From contig JAEWMS010000082.1 in assembly GCA_023393115.1 (NCBI GenBank), positions 1 through 55,250 of the forward strand: DNA of 55,250 nucleotides. The letters run 5' to 3'. The DNA comes from Bacillota bacterium. GTDB taxonomy: Bacteria > Bacillota > Clostridia > Acetivibrionales > DSM-1351. Shown piece after piece: positions 15,848 through 24,442 of the stretch; position 1 is the stretch's first letter, and the number at the start of each line of letters is the position of its first letter. Made by a program: the position numbers and the translations under genes. The notes below the pieces were generated by a model. It had not been told where the DNA came from. It searched no databases and saw only the letters and a list, made by a program, of their open reading frames with translations.

Positions 15848-16462
15848 TTAAATTATTGCTTTTACTGATTCCCAAAGTATATCACATAGCTCGCACTCCT
15901 TATTATTTTCATCGAACGGAAGTGAACCGGAGAAGCCTGATTTACCCATTTCCAGTACATAATCCCCTATAGAGGCTGATAAGTAGAACTCACCATCACC
16001 ATAATTTTTTCTCTCAAGTATATCTATCATCTGACCAATATCCAGAAGGGGAAGACAATCCTGTTTAGTATATGATTCCGGGCGTTGAAATTCAAAGTTA
16101 AAATCTTCATCAAAATTAAATTCTGCATCTTCACTTGAATCGTCTCCGACTGAAGAATCATCTACAGAATCTATTCCGTCAATTCTATCAGAAGAAATAC
16201 TATCTGAATATGCTTCTTCTTCCTTGACTTTAAAACTATCATCCGCCATAAATTTTAGATCATAAAGTAACATATCGTGATGTTTTAATAGCGTTATTCC
16301 GCCTATAACGTATGTAATCTGTTCATATCTTTCTTCAGCAGCATCCACGCATACGGTGGCAATAACAGTATCATAAATATGCGGAATCCACAGGTCCCGG
16401 AGATTTTGCTTTTGTTCGAGGGTTAACTCCTCCAGATCTTTTCGAGTAATTCTTAATTTCAT
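15848..16462 (-). CDS. Uncharacterised acidic protein
   Basis: 204 aa from the ATG at 16462, chosen because GGAGG is correctly placed for it; an ATG 27 bp upstream has no such site. No signal peptide or membrane segment. The N-terminal 85 residues and C-terminal 60 look folded. Between them is a strongly acidic Ser/Asp/Glu linker (about residues 80-125, rich in DS, DD and ED). I do not recognise a family. The two-domain shape with an acidic linker suggests an intracellular protein with a flexible connector. Confidence 0.7.
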   Translation of the reverse strand: MKLRITRKDLEELTLEQKQNLRDLWIPHIYDTVIATVCVDAAEERYEQITYVIGGITLLKHHDMLLYDLKFMADDSFKVKEEEAYSDSISSDRIDGIDSVDDSSVGDDSSEDAEFNFDEDFNFEFQRPESYTKQDCLPLLDIGQMIDILERKNYGDGEFYLSASIGDYVLEMGKSGFSGSLPFDENNKECELCDILWESVKAII

Positions 16463-16767
16463 GAGGCTATCCTCCAAAAATGTATTCATACGAGTGCCAG
16501 GTAAAATGATTTTCCTAGCTCTCGAATTTCAATCTTATTATAATATAATTATAATGTATTGTCATACATTTTCCTGTCCGAACTATATTAAGAATCCGGA
16601 TTTATTTGGAATAATTCATTCGTGTATAGTCTATTTAAACAATAAATTAAGAAAAGTTTGATTTAATTAGGGTCGCTTGAAATTTACTGTGTTTCCATAT
16701 ATAGTATAAATTAAACTTGTAAATAAGTTTTTGTACCTTAAGCGAGATAGTTTAACGGAGGTAAAAA
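16463..16767. other. Intergenic region, divergent promoters
   Basis: 305 bp between divergent genes. It holds the RBS of the minus-strand gene and the promoter at 16677-16705 for the GNAT gene. I see no gene or conserved RNA in it. Confidence 0.5.
16677..16705 (+). promoter_or_regulatory. Sigma-A type promoter for the GNAT gene
   Basis: TTGAAA (16677-16682), a 17-bp spacer, then TATAGT (16700-16705), about 62 bp before the ATG at 16768. Confidence 0.6.
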
Positions 16768-17295
16768 ATGGTGTATTTTGAAACAGAAAGGTTGGTCTTA
16801 CGTGATTGGAATGACCTGGATCTGAATGAATTTCGGGTTATGAATAAAGACGCGAGAGTAATGAGGTATTTTACTAAAATGCTCACTGATGAAGAAACAG
16901 ATAAATTTTACGATGTAATTCAAAATGAATTCAAAAAATACGGGTATGGCCTTTATGCTGTTGAAACTAAATTGGATAACAGCTTTATAGGTTTTATCGG
17001 ATTACATTGGGCAAACTTCGATTCTTCATTTACTCCGTGTGTTGAAATAGGTTGGAGACTTAAATATGAAGCATGGGGTAATGGTTATGCAACTGAAGGA
17101 GCAAAGGCGTGTTTGCAATATGGTTTTAAAACATTAGGTATAAAGAAAATATATAGTTTCACTTCCAGTATTAATTTGCAGTCTGAAAGTGTAATGAAGA
17201 AAATAGGTATGACAAAAATCATGGAATTCGAGCATCCTAACATAGTGGAGGGAAGTGAACTGAGAAAGCATGTCCTCTATGGAGCTGAAAAATAG
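16768..17295 (+). CDS. GNAT acetyltransferase, RimJ/RimL-type
   Basis: 175 aa. Opens with FETERLVLRDWNDLDLNEF, the classic N-terminus of ribosomal-protein/small-molecule N-acetyltransferases of the Acetyltransf_3 group. The acetyl-CoA loop is EIGWRLKYEAWGNGYATEGA (about 93-112), equivalent to the Q/RxxGxG/A motif, followed by the FTSSINLQSESVMKKIGM segment. The acceptor is unknown. A GGAGG lies ahead of the ATG. It is followed within 20 bp by a second GNAT gene and probably co-transcribed with it. Confidence 0.9.
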   Translation: MVYFETERLVLRDWNDLDLNEFRVMNKDARVMRYFTKMLTDEETDKFYDVIQNEFKKYGYGLYAVETKLDNSFIGFIGLHWANFDSSFTPCVEIGWRLKYEAWGNGYATEGAKACLQYGFKTLGIKKIYSFTSSINLQSESVMKKIGMTKIMEFEHPNIVEGSELRKHVLYGAEK

Positions 17296-17312
17296 GGAGT
17301 GTGAGAGAACAT

Positions 17313-17828
17313 ATGAAAATAAGTAATATAGAAACAGACAGACTAATTATAATACCAATGACATATTCGATGGTTCGTTCTATTTTAGTTGGTGACAATA
17401 GTATGTTTGATAAGTTGGGCATTAATTTTAATGGTAAGTGGCCGCTTCCGGACACTTTGGATATTCTCAATTTTATTAAAGATACAATGAACAAAAATGA
17501 TGAGGTTAGTGGATATGACGTATGGATGGTCATAAAAAAAGAAGACAGGTCTGTCATAGGAGATGCCGGATTTAAGGGAACACCGAATGAAAATGGAGAA
17601 ATTGAAATAGGGTTTGGTTTAATTGATGAAGAACAGAAAAAGGGTTATGGTTATGAAGTTGCCAGTTCCCTCATTGAATGGGCTTCAAAAATTGATGAAG
17701 TAAAGGTAATAAAAGCCGACTGCCTGATAGATAACATAGGTTCGGCCAAGCTGCTGAAAAAATGCGGAATGCGTGAAACAAAAAGAGATGGGGAATTTAT
17801 TTACTGGGAGAAAAGGGTATCTGGTTAA
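17313..17828 (+). CDS. GNAT acetyltransferase
   Basis: 171 aa from the ATG at 17313 (GGGAGTG upstream). ETDRLIIIPM at the start, GFGLIDEEQKKGYGYEVASSL (about residues 107-127) as the acetyl-CoA binding motif, and DNIGSAKLLKKCGM near the C-terminus. Related to but clearly different from the preceding GNAT, so not a recent tandem duplicate. Substrate unknown. Confidence 0.88.
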   Translation: MKISNIETDRLIIIPMTYSMVRSILVGDNSMFDKLGINFNGKWPLPDTLDILNFIKDTMNKNDEVSGYDVWMVIKKEDRSVIGDAGFKGTPNENGEIEIGFGLIDEEQKKGYGYEVASSLIEWASKIDEVKVIKADCLIDNIGSAKLLKKCGMRETKRDGEFIYWEKRVSG

Positions 17829-17987
17829 ATTTTGATTGGAGCGGTAGGTATGGAAGATGATTTAATTTAGATGATTAAACGACAGACTAATGTTTTATTT
17901 CAAAAATTACATACATTGACACAAACTTTGGGGGCAGAATTGTTTTAAGAATATACAATAGATTATTTATATGCTGTGAGGTAAATA

Positions 17988-18749
17988 ATGATTAAAATGA
18001 TAATAACTGATTTAGATAATACACTATTACAAGGTGATAAATCTATTTCTGAATATACTATTTCCACACTTATGAAACACCAAGAAAAAGGAATTAAGAT
18101 TGCTTTTGCAACAGCAAGGTCAACACAGGCCGCATCAAAATTTCTTGACCAGTTTACTCCCGATATCTTTATTGGATATGGAGGAGCAGTTTCATTCGCA
18201 GGGGAAGAAATGATTTCTCGATTTGATATTCCCGCTGATATTTCTTCCCAACTAATAAATAAATGCTTACAGGAGCATGAGATTTCATACGTTCACGCAA
18301 TAAATGAATCCATTGCTTACACTAATAGAATAGATTCGTCAGATACAGATTCATCCCACTATAAATATGTTGATTTTTCGCTTATTGACAATATAAGCTA
18401 CTTAAAAATATCATTAGTCACCTCTAATCCCCACGTTGTTGAGCGTATAGCTTCAGATTACCCAATGCTGGACATGTTACGCTATACAGGCGAAAATTTA
18501 TTCAGATTCGCTAATCGCAATGCTGTAAAGTGGAATGCGGTTAAGGCTGTTGCCGAATACTATAATATTAATACAGATATGGTTGTGGCTTTCGGTGACG
18601 ATATTAATGATTTAGAAATGATAAGGAATTGCGGTGTTGGCGTTGCTGTAAAAAATGCTATCAAAGAAGTTAAGTCTGTTGCTAAATACATATGTGACAT
18701 AAACGACAATGACGGCGTTGCAAAATGGCTAGAAGAACACGTATTATAA
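17988..18749 (+). CDS. HAD-superfamily Cof-type phosphatase
   Basis: 253 aa. Motif I is TDLDNTLLQG (about 7-16; nucleophile Asp and acid Asp as DxD), motif II is near FATARS (about 39-44), the Lys of motif III is in NAVKWNAVK (about 180-188), and motif IV is FGDDINDLEMI (about 204-214). The cap lies between motifs II and III. Cof-like enzymes dephosphorylate sugar phosphates, nucleotides or cofactors; the substrate cannot be told. It stands alone with a GAGG site 5' of the start. Confidence 0.92.
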   Translation: MIKMIITDLDNTLLQGDKSISEYTISTLMKHQEKGIKIAFATARSTQAASKFLDQFTPDIFIGYGGAVSFAGEEMISRFDIPADISSQLINKCLQEHEISYVHAINESIAYTNRIDSSDTDSSHYKYVDFSLIDNISYLKISLVTSNPHVVERIASDYPMLDMLRYTGENLFRFANRNAVKWNAVKAVAEYYNINTDMVVAFGDDINDLEMIRNCGVGVAVKNAIKEVKSVAKYICDINDNDGVAKWLEEHVL

Positions 18750-18873
18750 GCACAATCTGAAAGGATAAAGAACGGTAAATATATTCGTCACAGGACATTA
18801 ACTATGGCTGCAAGGGATATTAATAAGGGCGAAAAACTGATAATTTATTTTTGAAACATGGGGGATGTGTGTA

Positions 18874-19221
18874 ATGTTTAATGAAATTTGTATATATGAA
18901 GCCAAAATAGAAAAACTGGATGAAATTGAAACCCTGATGAAAGAGGTTGCAGAGTTTTATTTAGAGCAACCGGGTGTAATTGATGTGAAATATATCAAAC
19001 GTACACACCGACAAGAAGATTTTAATGCTGTCAAAGAGGGTAAGCCACCTATTCGATTAACCCGATATGTCGGGAAAGTAACTTATATGCTTTACTGGGT
19101 ATTAGAGAATGAAGAAGTCCACGCAAGAGTATCAAAATTGGGTTTAGAGAAGTTCTTTAAACGGTGGAATCGATGCTTAACCACGATGCCTAAGATCTTA
19201 CTTGGAGAAAACATTGTTTGA
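18874..19221 (+). CDS. Dimeric alpha/beta-barrel protein (monooxygenase-like)
   Basis: 115 aa. The ATG at 18874 is preferred over 18865 because GGGGG at 18860-18864 is too close to the latter. The ferredoxin-like pattern YEAKIEKLDEIETLMKEVAE, then EQPGVIDVKYIKRTHR suggests the antibiotic-biosynthesis-monooxygenase (ABM/quinol monooxygenase) type fold, but the middle (about 45-80) is atypical. Assignment is tentative. Ahead of it (18750-18873) is non-coding sequence with no recognisable gene. Confidence 0.55.
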   Translation: MFNEICIYEAKIEKLDEIETLMKEVAEFYLEQPGVIDVKYIKRTHRQEDFNAVKEGKPPIRLTRYVGKVTYMLYWVLENEEVHARVSKLGLEKFFKRWNRCLTTMPKILLGENIV

Positions 19222-19291
19222 AAATGCGAAGTAATGATTACTGACTATTCTTGGAGTGAATACTAAAATTCATGAAATATGGGAGGAAAAA

Positions 19292-19663
19292 ATGTTAGTT
19301 CCGCATATATACTTTAATGGTCAATGTAAAGAAGCAATTGAGCTTTACGTAAAAGCCTTTAATGCTACTATCAAATTAATCATACAAAATCCTGATCAGT
19401 GCAATCTTATAATCCATGCTGAAATCAAGATTCATGATCAATTACTTATGTTAAATGACTTTGGTGATAATGACGGGTATTCTAAGTCAGGAGGGTATCA
19501 GTTAGCTGTCAGCTTTAAGAATGAAGATGATCTAAAAAATACTTACTCGATTTTAAAGGAAGGTAGTACAACTATTTTGCCTTTAAGCTCAACAGATTAC
19601 AGCGTTTGCGTAGTCAGGTTTGTTGATAAATTTGATGTAAGATGGGCGTTTTGGGTACAATAA
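19292..19663 (+). CDS. PhnB-like VOC-family protein
   Basis: 123 aa from the ATG at 19292 (GGGAGG at about 19281). LVPHIYFNGQCKEAIELYVK at the N-terminus, MLNDFGDN in the middle, and a C-terminal VRFVDKFDVRWAFWVQ segment match PhnB-type vicinal-oxygen-chelate proteins, whose ends usually read DxFGxxWxL. Members are mostly of unknown function; metal ligands are only partly evident. Single-gene unit in the accessory stretch. Confidence 0.82.
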   Translation: MLVPHIYFNGQCKEAIELYVKAFNATIKLIIQNPDQCNLIIHAEIKIHDQLLMLNDFGDNDGYSKSGGYQLAVSFKNEDDLKNTYSILKEGSTTILPLSSTDYSVCVVRFVDKFDVRWAFWVQ

Positions 19664-19704
19664 TTCTATACAGCAAAATTCAAACCCTTTGATAGAGTAG
19701 TAAT

Positions 19705-19741
19705 TCACATTCTTAAACATCAAGAATCATAACATAATACC
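19705..19741 (+). repeat. Partial copy of the accessory-region dispersed repeat
   Basis: The stretch around 19709-19741 (ACATCAAGAATCATAACATA and flanks) matches the left part of the repeats at 20247 and 23401 but lacks the hairpin half. Confidence 0.5.
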
Positions 19742-19799
19742 AAAACGTCACACAAACAGAGGTTCTAGAAATGAAACACATAATATTGTGGAGGTACTA

Positions 19800-20207
19800 A
19801 TGCAAATAGTATATGATACAAGAAAAGACTTACCATGTGAAGAGTTACATAATTTGTTTAAGGCGGTAGGGTGGTCTGATGGAACGATAACCCAGTCTAT
19901 GTTGGAGAAATTTAATGTTCCTTTTATAAATTCTACAATCGTCATTTCAGCATGGGTGGATGATGAATTGATTGGATGCGTTAGGGTACTTAGTGACAGA
20001 ATATTTAGGTCTATCATATATGACTTGGCTGTTAATCCGGAATTCCAGAATCACGGGATAGGAAAAGAGTTGGTAAGAAGATGTATGGAATTTTTTCCTG
20101 ATTCAGAGTGGCTGGTTGAGACGGAAACAGCGGCAGGATTTTATGAAAAGATAGGATTTAAGCCAATTGAAGATGTCTTTTTACGTATTCCATGCAAATG
20201 GTTTTAA
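19800..20207 (+). CDS. GNAT acetyltransferase
   Basis: 135 aa from the ATG at 19800, set by GGAGG at 19790-19794. The core motif is YDLAVNPEFQNHGIGKELVR (about 76-95), a standard Acetyltransf_1 acetyl-CoA site, then ETETAAGFYEKIGF near the C-terminus. Short and complete. Substrate unknown. Third intact GNAT gene within 3.5 kb. A repeat with a terminator-like hairpin follows. Confidence 0.9.
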   Translation: MQIVYDTRKDLPCEELHNLFKAVGWSDGTITQSMLEKFNVPFINSTIVISAWVDDELIGCVRVLSDRIFRSIIYDLAVNPEFQNHGIGKELVRRCMEFFPDSEWLVETETAAGFYEKIGFKPIEDVFLRIPCKWF

Positions 20208-20246
20208 ATACGTTTTGTATTGAACAAGTTCCAATTTGTAGTTGAG

Positions 20247-20338
20247 TTCTTTATACATCAAGAATCATTCTATTACCGCACATTCAGTTAAAACAAAGTG
20301 CGGTATTTTTGTATCCCCATTCAGTCGCTAAATAAGAA
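20247..20338 (+). repeat. Dispersed repeat copy B with terminator-like hairpin
   Basis: The core at 20274-20335 is nearly identical to 23752-23813 (TACCGCACATTCAGTTAAAA, then a GCGGTATTTTTGTATCC-type block, then CATTCAGTCGCTAAATAA). ACCGCAC (20275-20281) pairs with GTGCGGT (20298-20304), followed by ATTTTTGT, so it can work as a terminator. The left flank (TACATCAAGAATCATTCTAT) is shared with 23401. Confidence 0.8.
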
Positions 20339-20449
20339 TTATGAGTCGTAATCACCTTTATTTTTAAACCATTTAGTGGTAAATTAAGATGTAGTAGTTG
20401 GTTATTAGATAATTATGAAACCAATAGCAGTAAGGATAATGGGGGGAAT

Positions 20450-20980
20450 ATGAAAAATATCAATAAGTATAAATTAGTAAAACGGGCTTTGCTATGTTGT
20501 ATTTTGTTAATTGTCTTATACCCAGAAAGTGTTTTAGCAAACTCGTCATGGCATTGGGTCACAGTGAGTCCTATGACAGTTTTACCCATTGCAATTATAT
20601 TAACACTAGCTATTGAGTGGTTGGGAATAACAATATTTGGAAAGGTTAGTGAAAAAGTAAGAACCTTTATTATTGTGACCATAGCAAATATTGCCTCGTT
20701 TATAGCTCCATATATTTATAGTACCTTCAAATTAAATAGGTTTTATGGTTCAGGCTTGTTTTATGCATGGGAAAGAGCATTTAACAACGGTCCTAATTAT
20801 TTAATTAGGCTTGTTTATCTATTGTTAACCTTGTGCATTGAAGTGCCTCTGGTATATTTTTTACTTAAAAATCGAAGTAGTGATAAGAAAAGATTGTTGC
20901 TTGTAACAATAGCTGTAAATGTAATCACTACAATAGTTATTGCAGTTCTGGAAAGATTTCTTTGCCAGGGTCAATGGTAG
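20450..20980 (+). CDS. Small polytopic membrane protein, unknown
   Basis: 176 aa. An N-terminal hydrophobic segment resembling a signal peptide (about 12-32, ending VLANSS) is followed by three to four membrane helices (about 40-60, 73-95, 117-135, 145-165). GGGGG precedes the ATG. No domain recognised. The hydrophobic profile suggests an exported or multi-spanning membrane protein. Downstream, 20981-21122 contains a ten-codon ORF with a good RBS (21045-21077), perhaps a gene remnant. Confidence 0.65.
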   Translation: MKNINKYKLVKRALLCCILLIVLYPESVLANSSWHWVTVSPMTVLPIAIILTLAIEWLGITIFGKVSEKVRTFIIVTIANIASFIAPYIYSTFKLNRFYGSGLFYAWERAFNNGPNYLIRLVYLLLTLCIEVPLVYFLLKNRSSDKKRLLLVTIAVNVITTIVIAVLERFLCQGQW

Positions 20981-21122
20981 CTATATCTGTTTCTAAACAA
21001 TATTACATATAACTTAGATGATGTGAAGAAATAGAGGTGGTTTTATGAGCGCGGCTTGTGGTACAAAAGTCAAGTGAAATGAAAAAGTTATTAATAAGAC
21101 TAGAATAATAGAGGTACATAGT

Positions 21123-21926
21123 ATGATAAAAGGTGACCTAATTGGAAGTGGTGCTACTGCAGATGTTTTTAATTGGACAGAGGACACAATTATAAAAATA
21201 TTCAACGATTATGAACCAGATATAGCTATAGAACAAGAAATTAATAATACAAAAGCCTTGCAAAGCTGTTCTTTTAAGTATCCAAAGTTTATTCAAAGAC
21301 TTGAATATGAGGGAAAACGTGCTATTGTTTATGAAAAAATTGTTGGTAATTCCATCTTAAAACAGATGGAGGCAAACCCGGTTTCTTATAAAAAGTATGC
21401 TATAAAGTTAGCCCATCTGCATTATGAGATTCATAAAAATCATGTAAATGGAGTTAAAGAGCAAAAACCATACTTTAAGGAACGTATTTCATATTCAAAT
21501 GATTTAACTGATGATAAAAAAGAGAGATTATATAAACTAATTGACAATATGCCAGACGGTGATTGCCTATGTCATAGCGATTTTCATCCAGATAACATTC
21601 TTAGCAATGAAAATGGTGACTACATTATTGATTGGGCAGATTGTTGTAATGGAAATGCATGTGCAGATGTAGCAAGAACTCTATTAACATTAAAGACTGC
21701 TGAACTTCCTGAGAATGTTTCCTTTATCACAAAAATAATAATTATGTTTATTAGAAGTAGGTTTAGTAATATATACGCAAAAGAATATTTAAAGATATCA
21801 GGGAAAACTGTAAAACAGATTGATGAATGGGAGGTTGCAGTAGCTGCATATCGCCTATGTGCTGCTAAGAAGACTGAAAAAAGTACTATAATAAAAGTTA
21901 TCAATAGGTATTTAGAAAAAGTTTAA
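21123..21926 (+). CDS. Aminoglycoside phosphotransferase (APH)-fold kinase
   Basis: 267 aa. N-lobe: KGDLIGSGATADVFNW (glycine-rich loop, about 3-18) and IIKIF with the ATP-binding Lys. C-lobe: the Brenner motif LCHSDFHPDNIL (about 150-161; catalytic Asp) and YIIDWADC (metal-binding Asp). This is the APH/choline-kinase-like layout; such genes are common in Clostridia and most phosphorylate unknown small molecules, so antibiotic resistance should not be assumed. Single gene. Confidence 0.85.
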   Translation: MIKGDLIGSGATADVFNWTEDTIIKIFNDYEPDIAIEQEINNTKALQSCSFKYPKFIQRLEYEGKRAIVYEKIVGNSILKQMEANPVSYKKYAIKLAHLHYEIHKNHVNGVKEQKPYFKERISYSNDLTDDKKERLYKLIDNMPDGDCLCHSDFHPDNILSNENGDYIIDWADCCNGNACADVARTLLTLKTAELPENVSFITKIIIMFIRSRFSNIYAKEYLKISGKTVKQIDEWEVAVAAYRLCAAKKTEKSTIIKVINRYLEKV

Positions 21927-22121
21927 TCATATTAGTATAATTTGTAATGAATTATTTCAATCGGAATTTATTTGATAATGCGTACTTTCTGTGAAAGAAA
22001 GCTAGTTTAACTTATCTCAACTTAAAGTTGTATATTTAATATTAAAAACAACTTCGTATACATGGATTAAATTTATTTTTTTGTTATCCTTAACATATAA
22101 ATACAAAGGAGGTGTAACGAT

Positions 22122-23375
22122 ATGTTTGATGTAAAAAAAGTTGGCGGAAAAATTGCTATTCTTCGTAAAGAAAAAGGGATGACGCAGGAAGAACTTGCCG
22201 AAAAAATGGGCGTGAGTTCTCAAGCAGTCAGTAAATGGGAAAACGGAAATGCTATGCCCGAAGTTGCACTGTTGGTATTATTATCTCAAATTTTAGATTG
22301 TTCGACCGACAGCATACTTAATCCAGCCGAATACAATATAAACCAACCAAATTATATTCATATGCTTATGCCATATGGGGATGTTAATCCGTACACCGGT
22401 GCATGGTGGCCACGCGGCATGGCGTTTCCTGCTGTAATGGCTGCACTTAAACTTTTTATGGGATTGGAAGAACGGCGTAATTTTAATAATCATCAGATTA
22501 ATGATGACCAAGAATACATTTTGCAATCGGGGATATCAACTTTGGCGTTCGGTTTTTCGCATTATAATGCGGAATTTATTCATGACTGCTTTCAAATTTA
22601 CTGTTTAGACTATAAAACCGTTACAACCAAACAAAAGACGTTTGAAGAAATTACAGCGATAATCAGAATACAGATTCAAAAAGGGTATCCTGTCATCATT
22701 CAAGATAAATCTAACAATGCGGCGTTTTTGTTTGTTACGGGCATTATAGCAGATGGACAAAAAATTCGAGCACACGAATTTGTGGAAGGTCTCGACGAAA
22801 AAAACTGCAATATGAATCCATATGATATGGAAACAATGGATAACTGGCTGAAACCAGATATGGAAATCTTGTTGCTTTACCATACAGATAATAAACTGAG
22901 CATTGAAAAAGCGTGCAAAAACGCTCTGTATAACTACTGTCTGATGATGTCTGGGAAGTGGAATAATGAGGAATTTGTCAGCAAAGAAACACCTGATGCA
23001 TTTCGGCAGTTTATGGGCTATGGTTCCGATGGGTATTGTTCTTATATTAATTATTTACAGCGTGGGTCTCTCGAAGGCTTTTACCCGCAACAATGCATTT
23101 TTCATGAAAGCAATATCAGAACGTTAGATTTTCTAAAGATGTGCAAAGAGTATATAAAAGATATAGACCAACAGAGTTTAAATGCAGCGATAGACAGATA
23201 TCAAGCATTAAAAGAATATTCTTGGGAAATTATAAATATATCCTGGAACGACCCTACACATACTGAATCTGACGCTGAAAAAGTTAAAGAAATTATGAAT
23301 ATTTTAATTCGGTCAAATGAGATTTTCAGAGATGCTGTAAGAGATATAAAGATAGCGATTAACTACACAGTATAA
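22122..23375 (+). CDS. XRE-type HTH protein with a large uncharacterised C-terminal domain
   Basis: 417 aa. Residues 1 to about 65 form a canonical Cro/CI-type HTH (KEKGMTQEELAEKMGVSSQA, then VSKWENG). The remaining 350 residues are soluble and not recognised; a central QIQKGYPVIIQDKSNNAAF followed by FVTGI is reminiscent of C39-like pseudopeptidase folds, but this is speculative. GC content appears higher and codons differ from neighbours, which suggests acquisition. AAAGGAGGTG sits ahead of the ATG. Likely a ligand-responsive repressor. Confidence 0.75.
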   Translation: MFDVKKVGGKIAILRKEKGMTQEELAEKMGVSSQAVSKWENGNAMPEVALLVLLSQILDCSTDSILNPAEYNINQPNYIHMLMPYGDVNPYTGAWWPRGMAFPAVMAALKLFMGLEERRNFNNHQINDDQEYILQSGISTLAFGFSHYNAEFIHDCFQIYCLDYKTVTTKQKTFEEITAIIRIQIQKGYPVIIQDKSNNAAFLFVTGIIADGQKIRAHEFVEGLDEKNCNMNPYDMETMDNWLKPDMEILLLYHTDNKLSIEKACKNALYNYCLMMSGKWNNEEFVSKETPDAFRQFMGYGSDGYCSYINYLQRGSLEGFYPQQCIFHESNIRTLDFLKMCKEYIKDIDQQSLNAAIDRYQALKEYSWEIINISWNDPTHTESDAEKVKEIMNILIRSNEIFRDAVRDIKIAINYTV

Positions 23376-23400
23376 ACATCAGAAGTTAGTTTATTTCACA

Positions 23401-23493
23401 GTGTTTATATATCAAGAATCATTCTATTACCGCGCATTCAGTTAAATGGATGTGCTTTTTTATTGCACGTTTTATAGTCGCAAAATGAATAGA
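23401..23493 (+). repeat. Dispersed repeat copy C (degenerate)
   Basis: Shares ATATCAAGAATCATTCTATT, then ACCGCGCATTCAGTTAAA and a diverged right end (AGTCGCAAAATGAATAG) with copy B. GCGCAT and ATGTGC can form a hairpin followed by TTTTTT. Confidence 0.7.
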
Positions 23494-23655
23494 TAGCAAC
23501 GGATACATGATCTTTGAATACTGAATAGTGCGGTAAGGGGTGAAACTTGACAAAGTAATGTTACAGATATAGTATTATTTGTAATAAAGTTGCTTTGAAG
23601 CGGGATTGTTAGCTTTTATGCGAAGTAAAATATGTAGTGGAACGAGGTGGTTTAA

Positions 23656-23769
23656 GTGGAATTATCAGGGAAGAAGATAACATTAAAGCCATACACAATA
23701 GAAAGGTGTCATGAATTTTATATAGATTATATAAGTGACGCTGCAATGACCTACCGCACATTCAGTTAA
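23656..23769 (+). pseudogene. Truncated GNAT acetyltransferase (N-terminal 33 residues)
   Basis: GTG at 23656 with AGGTGG upstream encodes MELSGKKITLKPYTIERCHE and continues to SDAAMTYRTFS before a stop. The first 33 codons read like the N-terminus of an Acetyltransf_3 GNAT; the last codons and the stop come from the dispersed repeat that begins at 23752. The rest of the gene is missing. Seen directly: the coding frame runs into the repeat. Inferred: recombination at the repeat deleted the 3' part. Confidence 0.75.
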
Positions 23770-23817
23770 AAAGAAAGCGCGGTATTTTTGTATCCGCATT
23801 CAGTCGCTAAATAATAA
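23752..23817 (+). repeat. Dispersed repeat copy D, at the truncation point of a GNAT gene
   Basis: Bases 23752-23813 match copy B (20274-20335) with only a few differences and a 1-nt indel. ACCGC/GCGGT arms are followed by ATTTTTGT. It begins exactly where GNAT homology ends. Confidence 0.8.
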
Positions 23818-23873
23818 GAAAGCAATCGGGTTATTGTAGTGAGAGTTAAAATTCCAAAAGGAAGTAAAAGTTC

Positions 23874-24386
23874 ATGAAAATATACATTGTTGGCTCAATC
23901 TCAAGTGGTAAATCTACACTTGCAAGAAAATTGTCAATGATATCAAACATTCCATATCAATCACTTGATGAGGTTGTACATATTCCTGACAAATCAAACC
24001 GCTGGGGGAATCGGAAAAGAGATGTAAAAGAACGGGGAGAATTGTTTTATTCAATAATACAACAACCAACGTGGATTATTGAAGATGTAGGGAGGCCTTG
24101 TTTCGAAGATGGTCTAAAGGAAGCCGATACAATTATCTTACTTGAGATTTCTACAAAAACAAGGAACTACAGAATAATTACGCGATGGATAAAGCAGCGA
24201 CTCGGTATCGAAAAATCTATTTATTATCCACGTTATGAGATGCTAAAGTGTATGCTACAATGGTCAAAAGACTACGATTCTGGAAAAGATAAACTAAAAG
24301 AGCGAATTTCCTCTTATCAGGAGAAAGTTATTATTTTAAAAAACAACAAGGATATAAACATGTTCCTGAATCGATTCTATATATAA
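23874..24386 (+). CDS. P-loop NTPase, adenylate-kinase/topology-modulation-like
   Basis: 170 aa. The Walker A is VGSISSGKSTLARKLS (about 5-20), followed by IPYQSLDEVVHIPD (about 30-43) and the lid-like region RRN.../TRNYRIITRWIKQRLG (about 100-115). This matches small AAA-type kinases annotated as FlaR or topology-modulation protein, whose natural substrate is unclear. The basic helix after the lid suggests nucleotide or phosphate binding. Single gene. Confidence 0.82.
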   Translation: MKIYIVGSISSGKSTLARKLSMISNIPYQSLDEVVHIPDKSNRWGNRKRDVKERGELFYSIIQQPTWIIEDVGRPCFEDGLKEADTIILLEISTKTRNYRIITRWIKQRLGIEKSIYYPRYEMLKCMLQWSKDYDSGKDKLKERISSYQEKVIILKNNKDINMFLNRFYI

Positions 24387-24442
24387 AATTATTAAAGAGA
24401 TTAGTTAAGTGTTGAGTGATATTATTATAAGTGAATTACTGA

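Noticed and set aside
21123..21926. Aminoglycoside resistance gene
   Set aside because: Only the general APH kinase fold is visible; such kinases are widespread with other substrates, so a resistance claim is unsupported.
19705..23817. Integron attC sites
   Set aside because: The repeats lack consistent RYYYAAC/GTTRRRY core pairs and no integron integrase is present; they behave more like terminators or recombination repeats.
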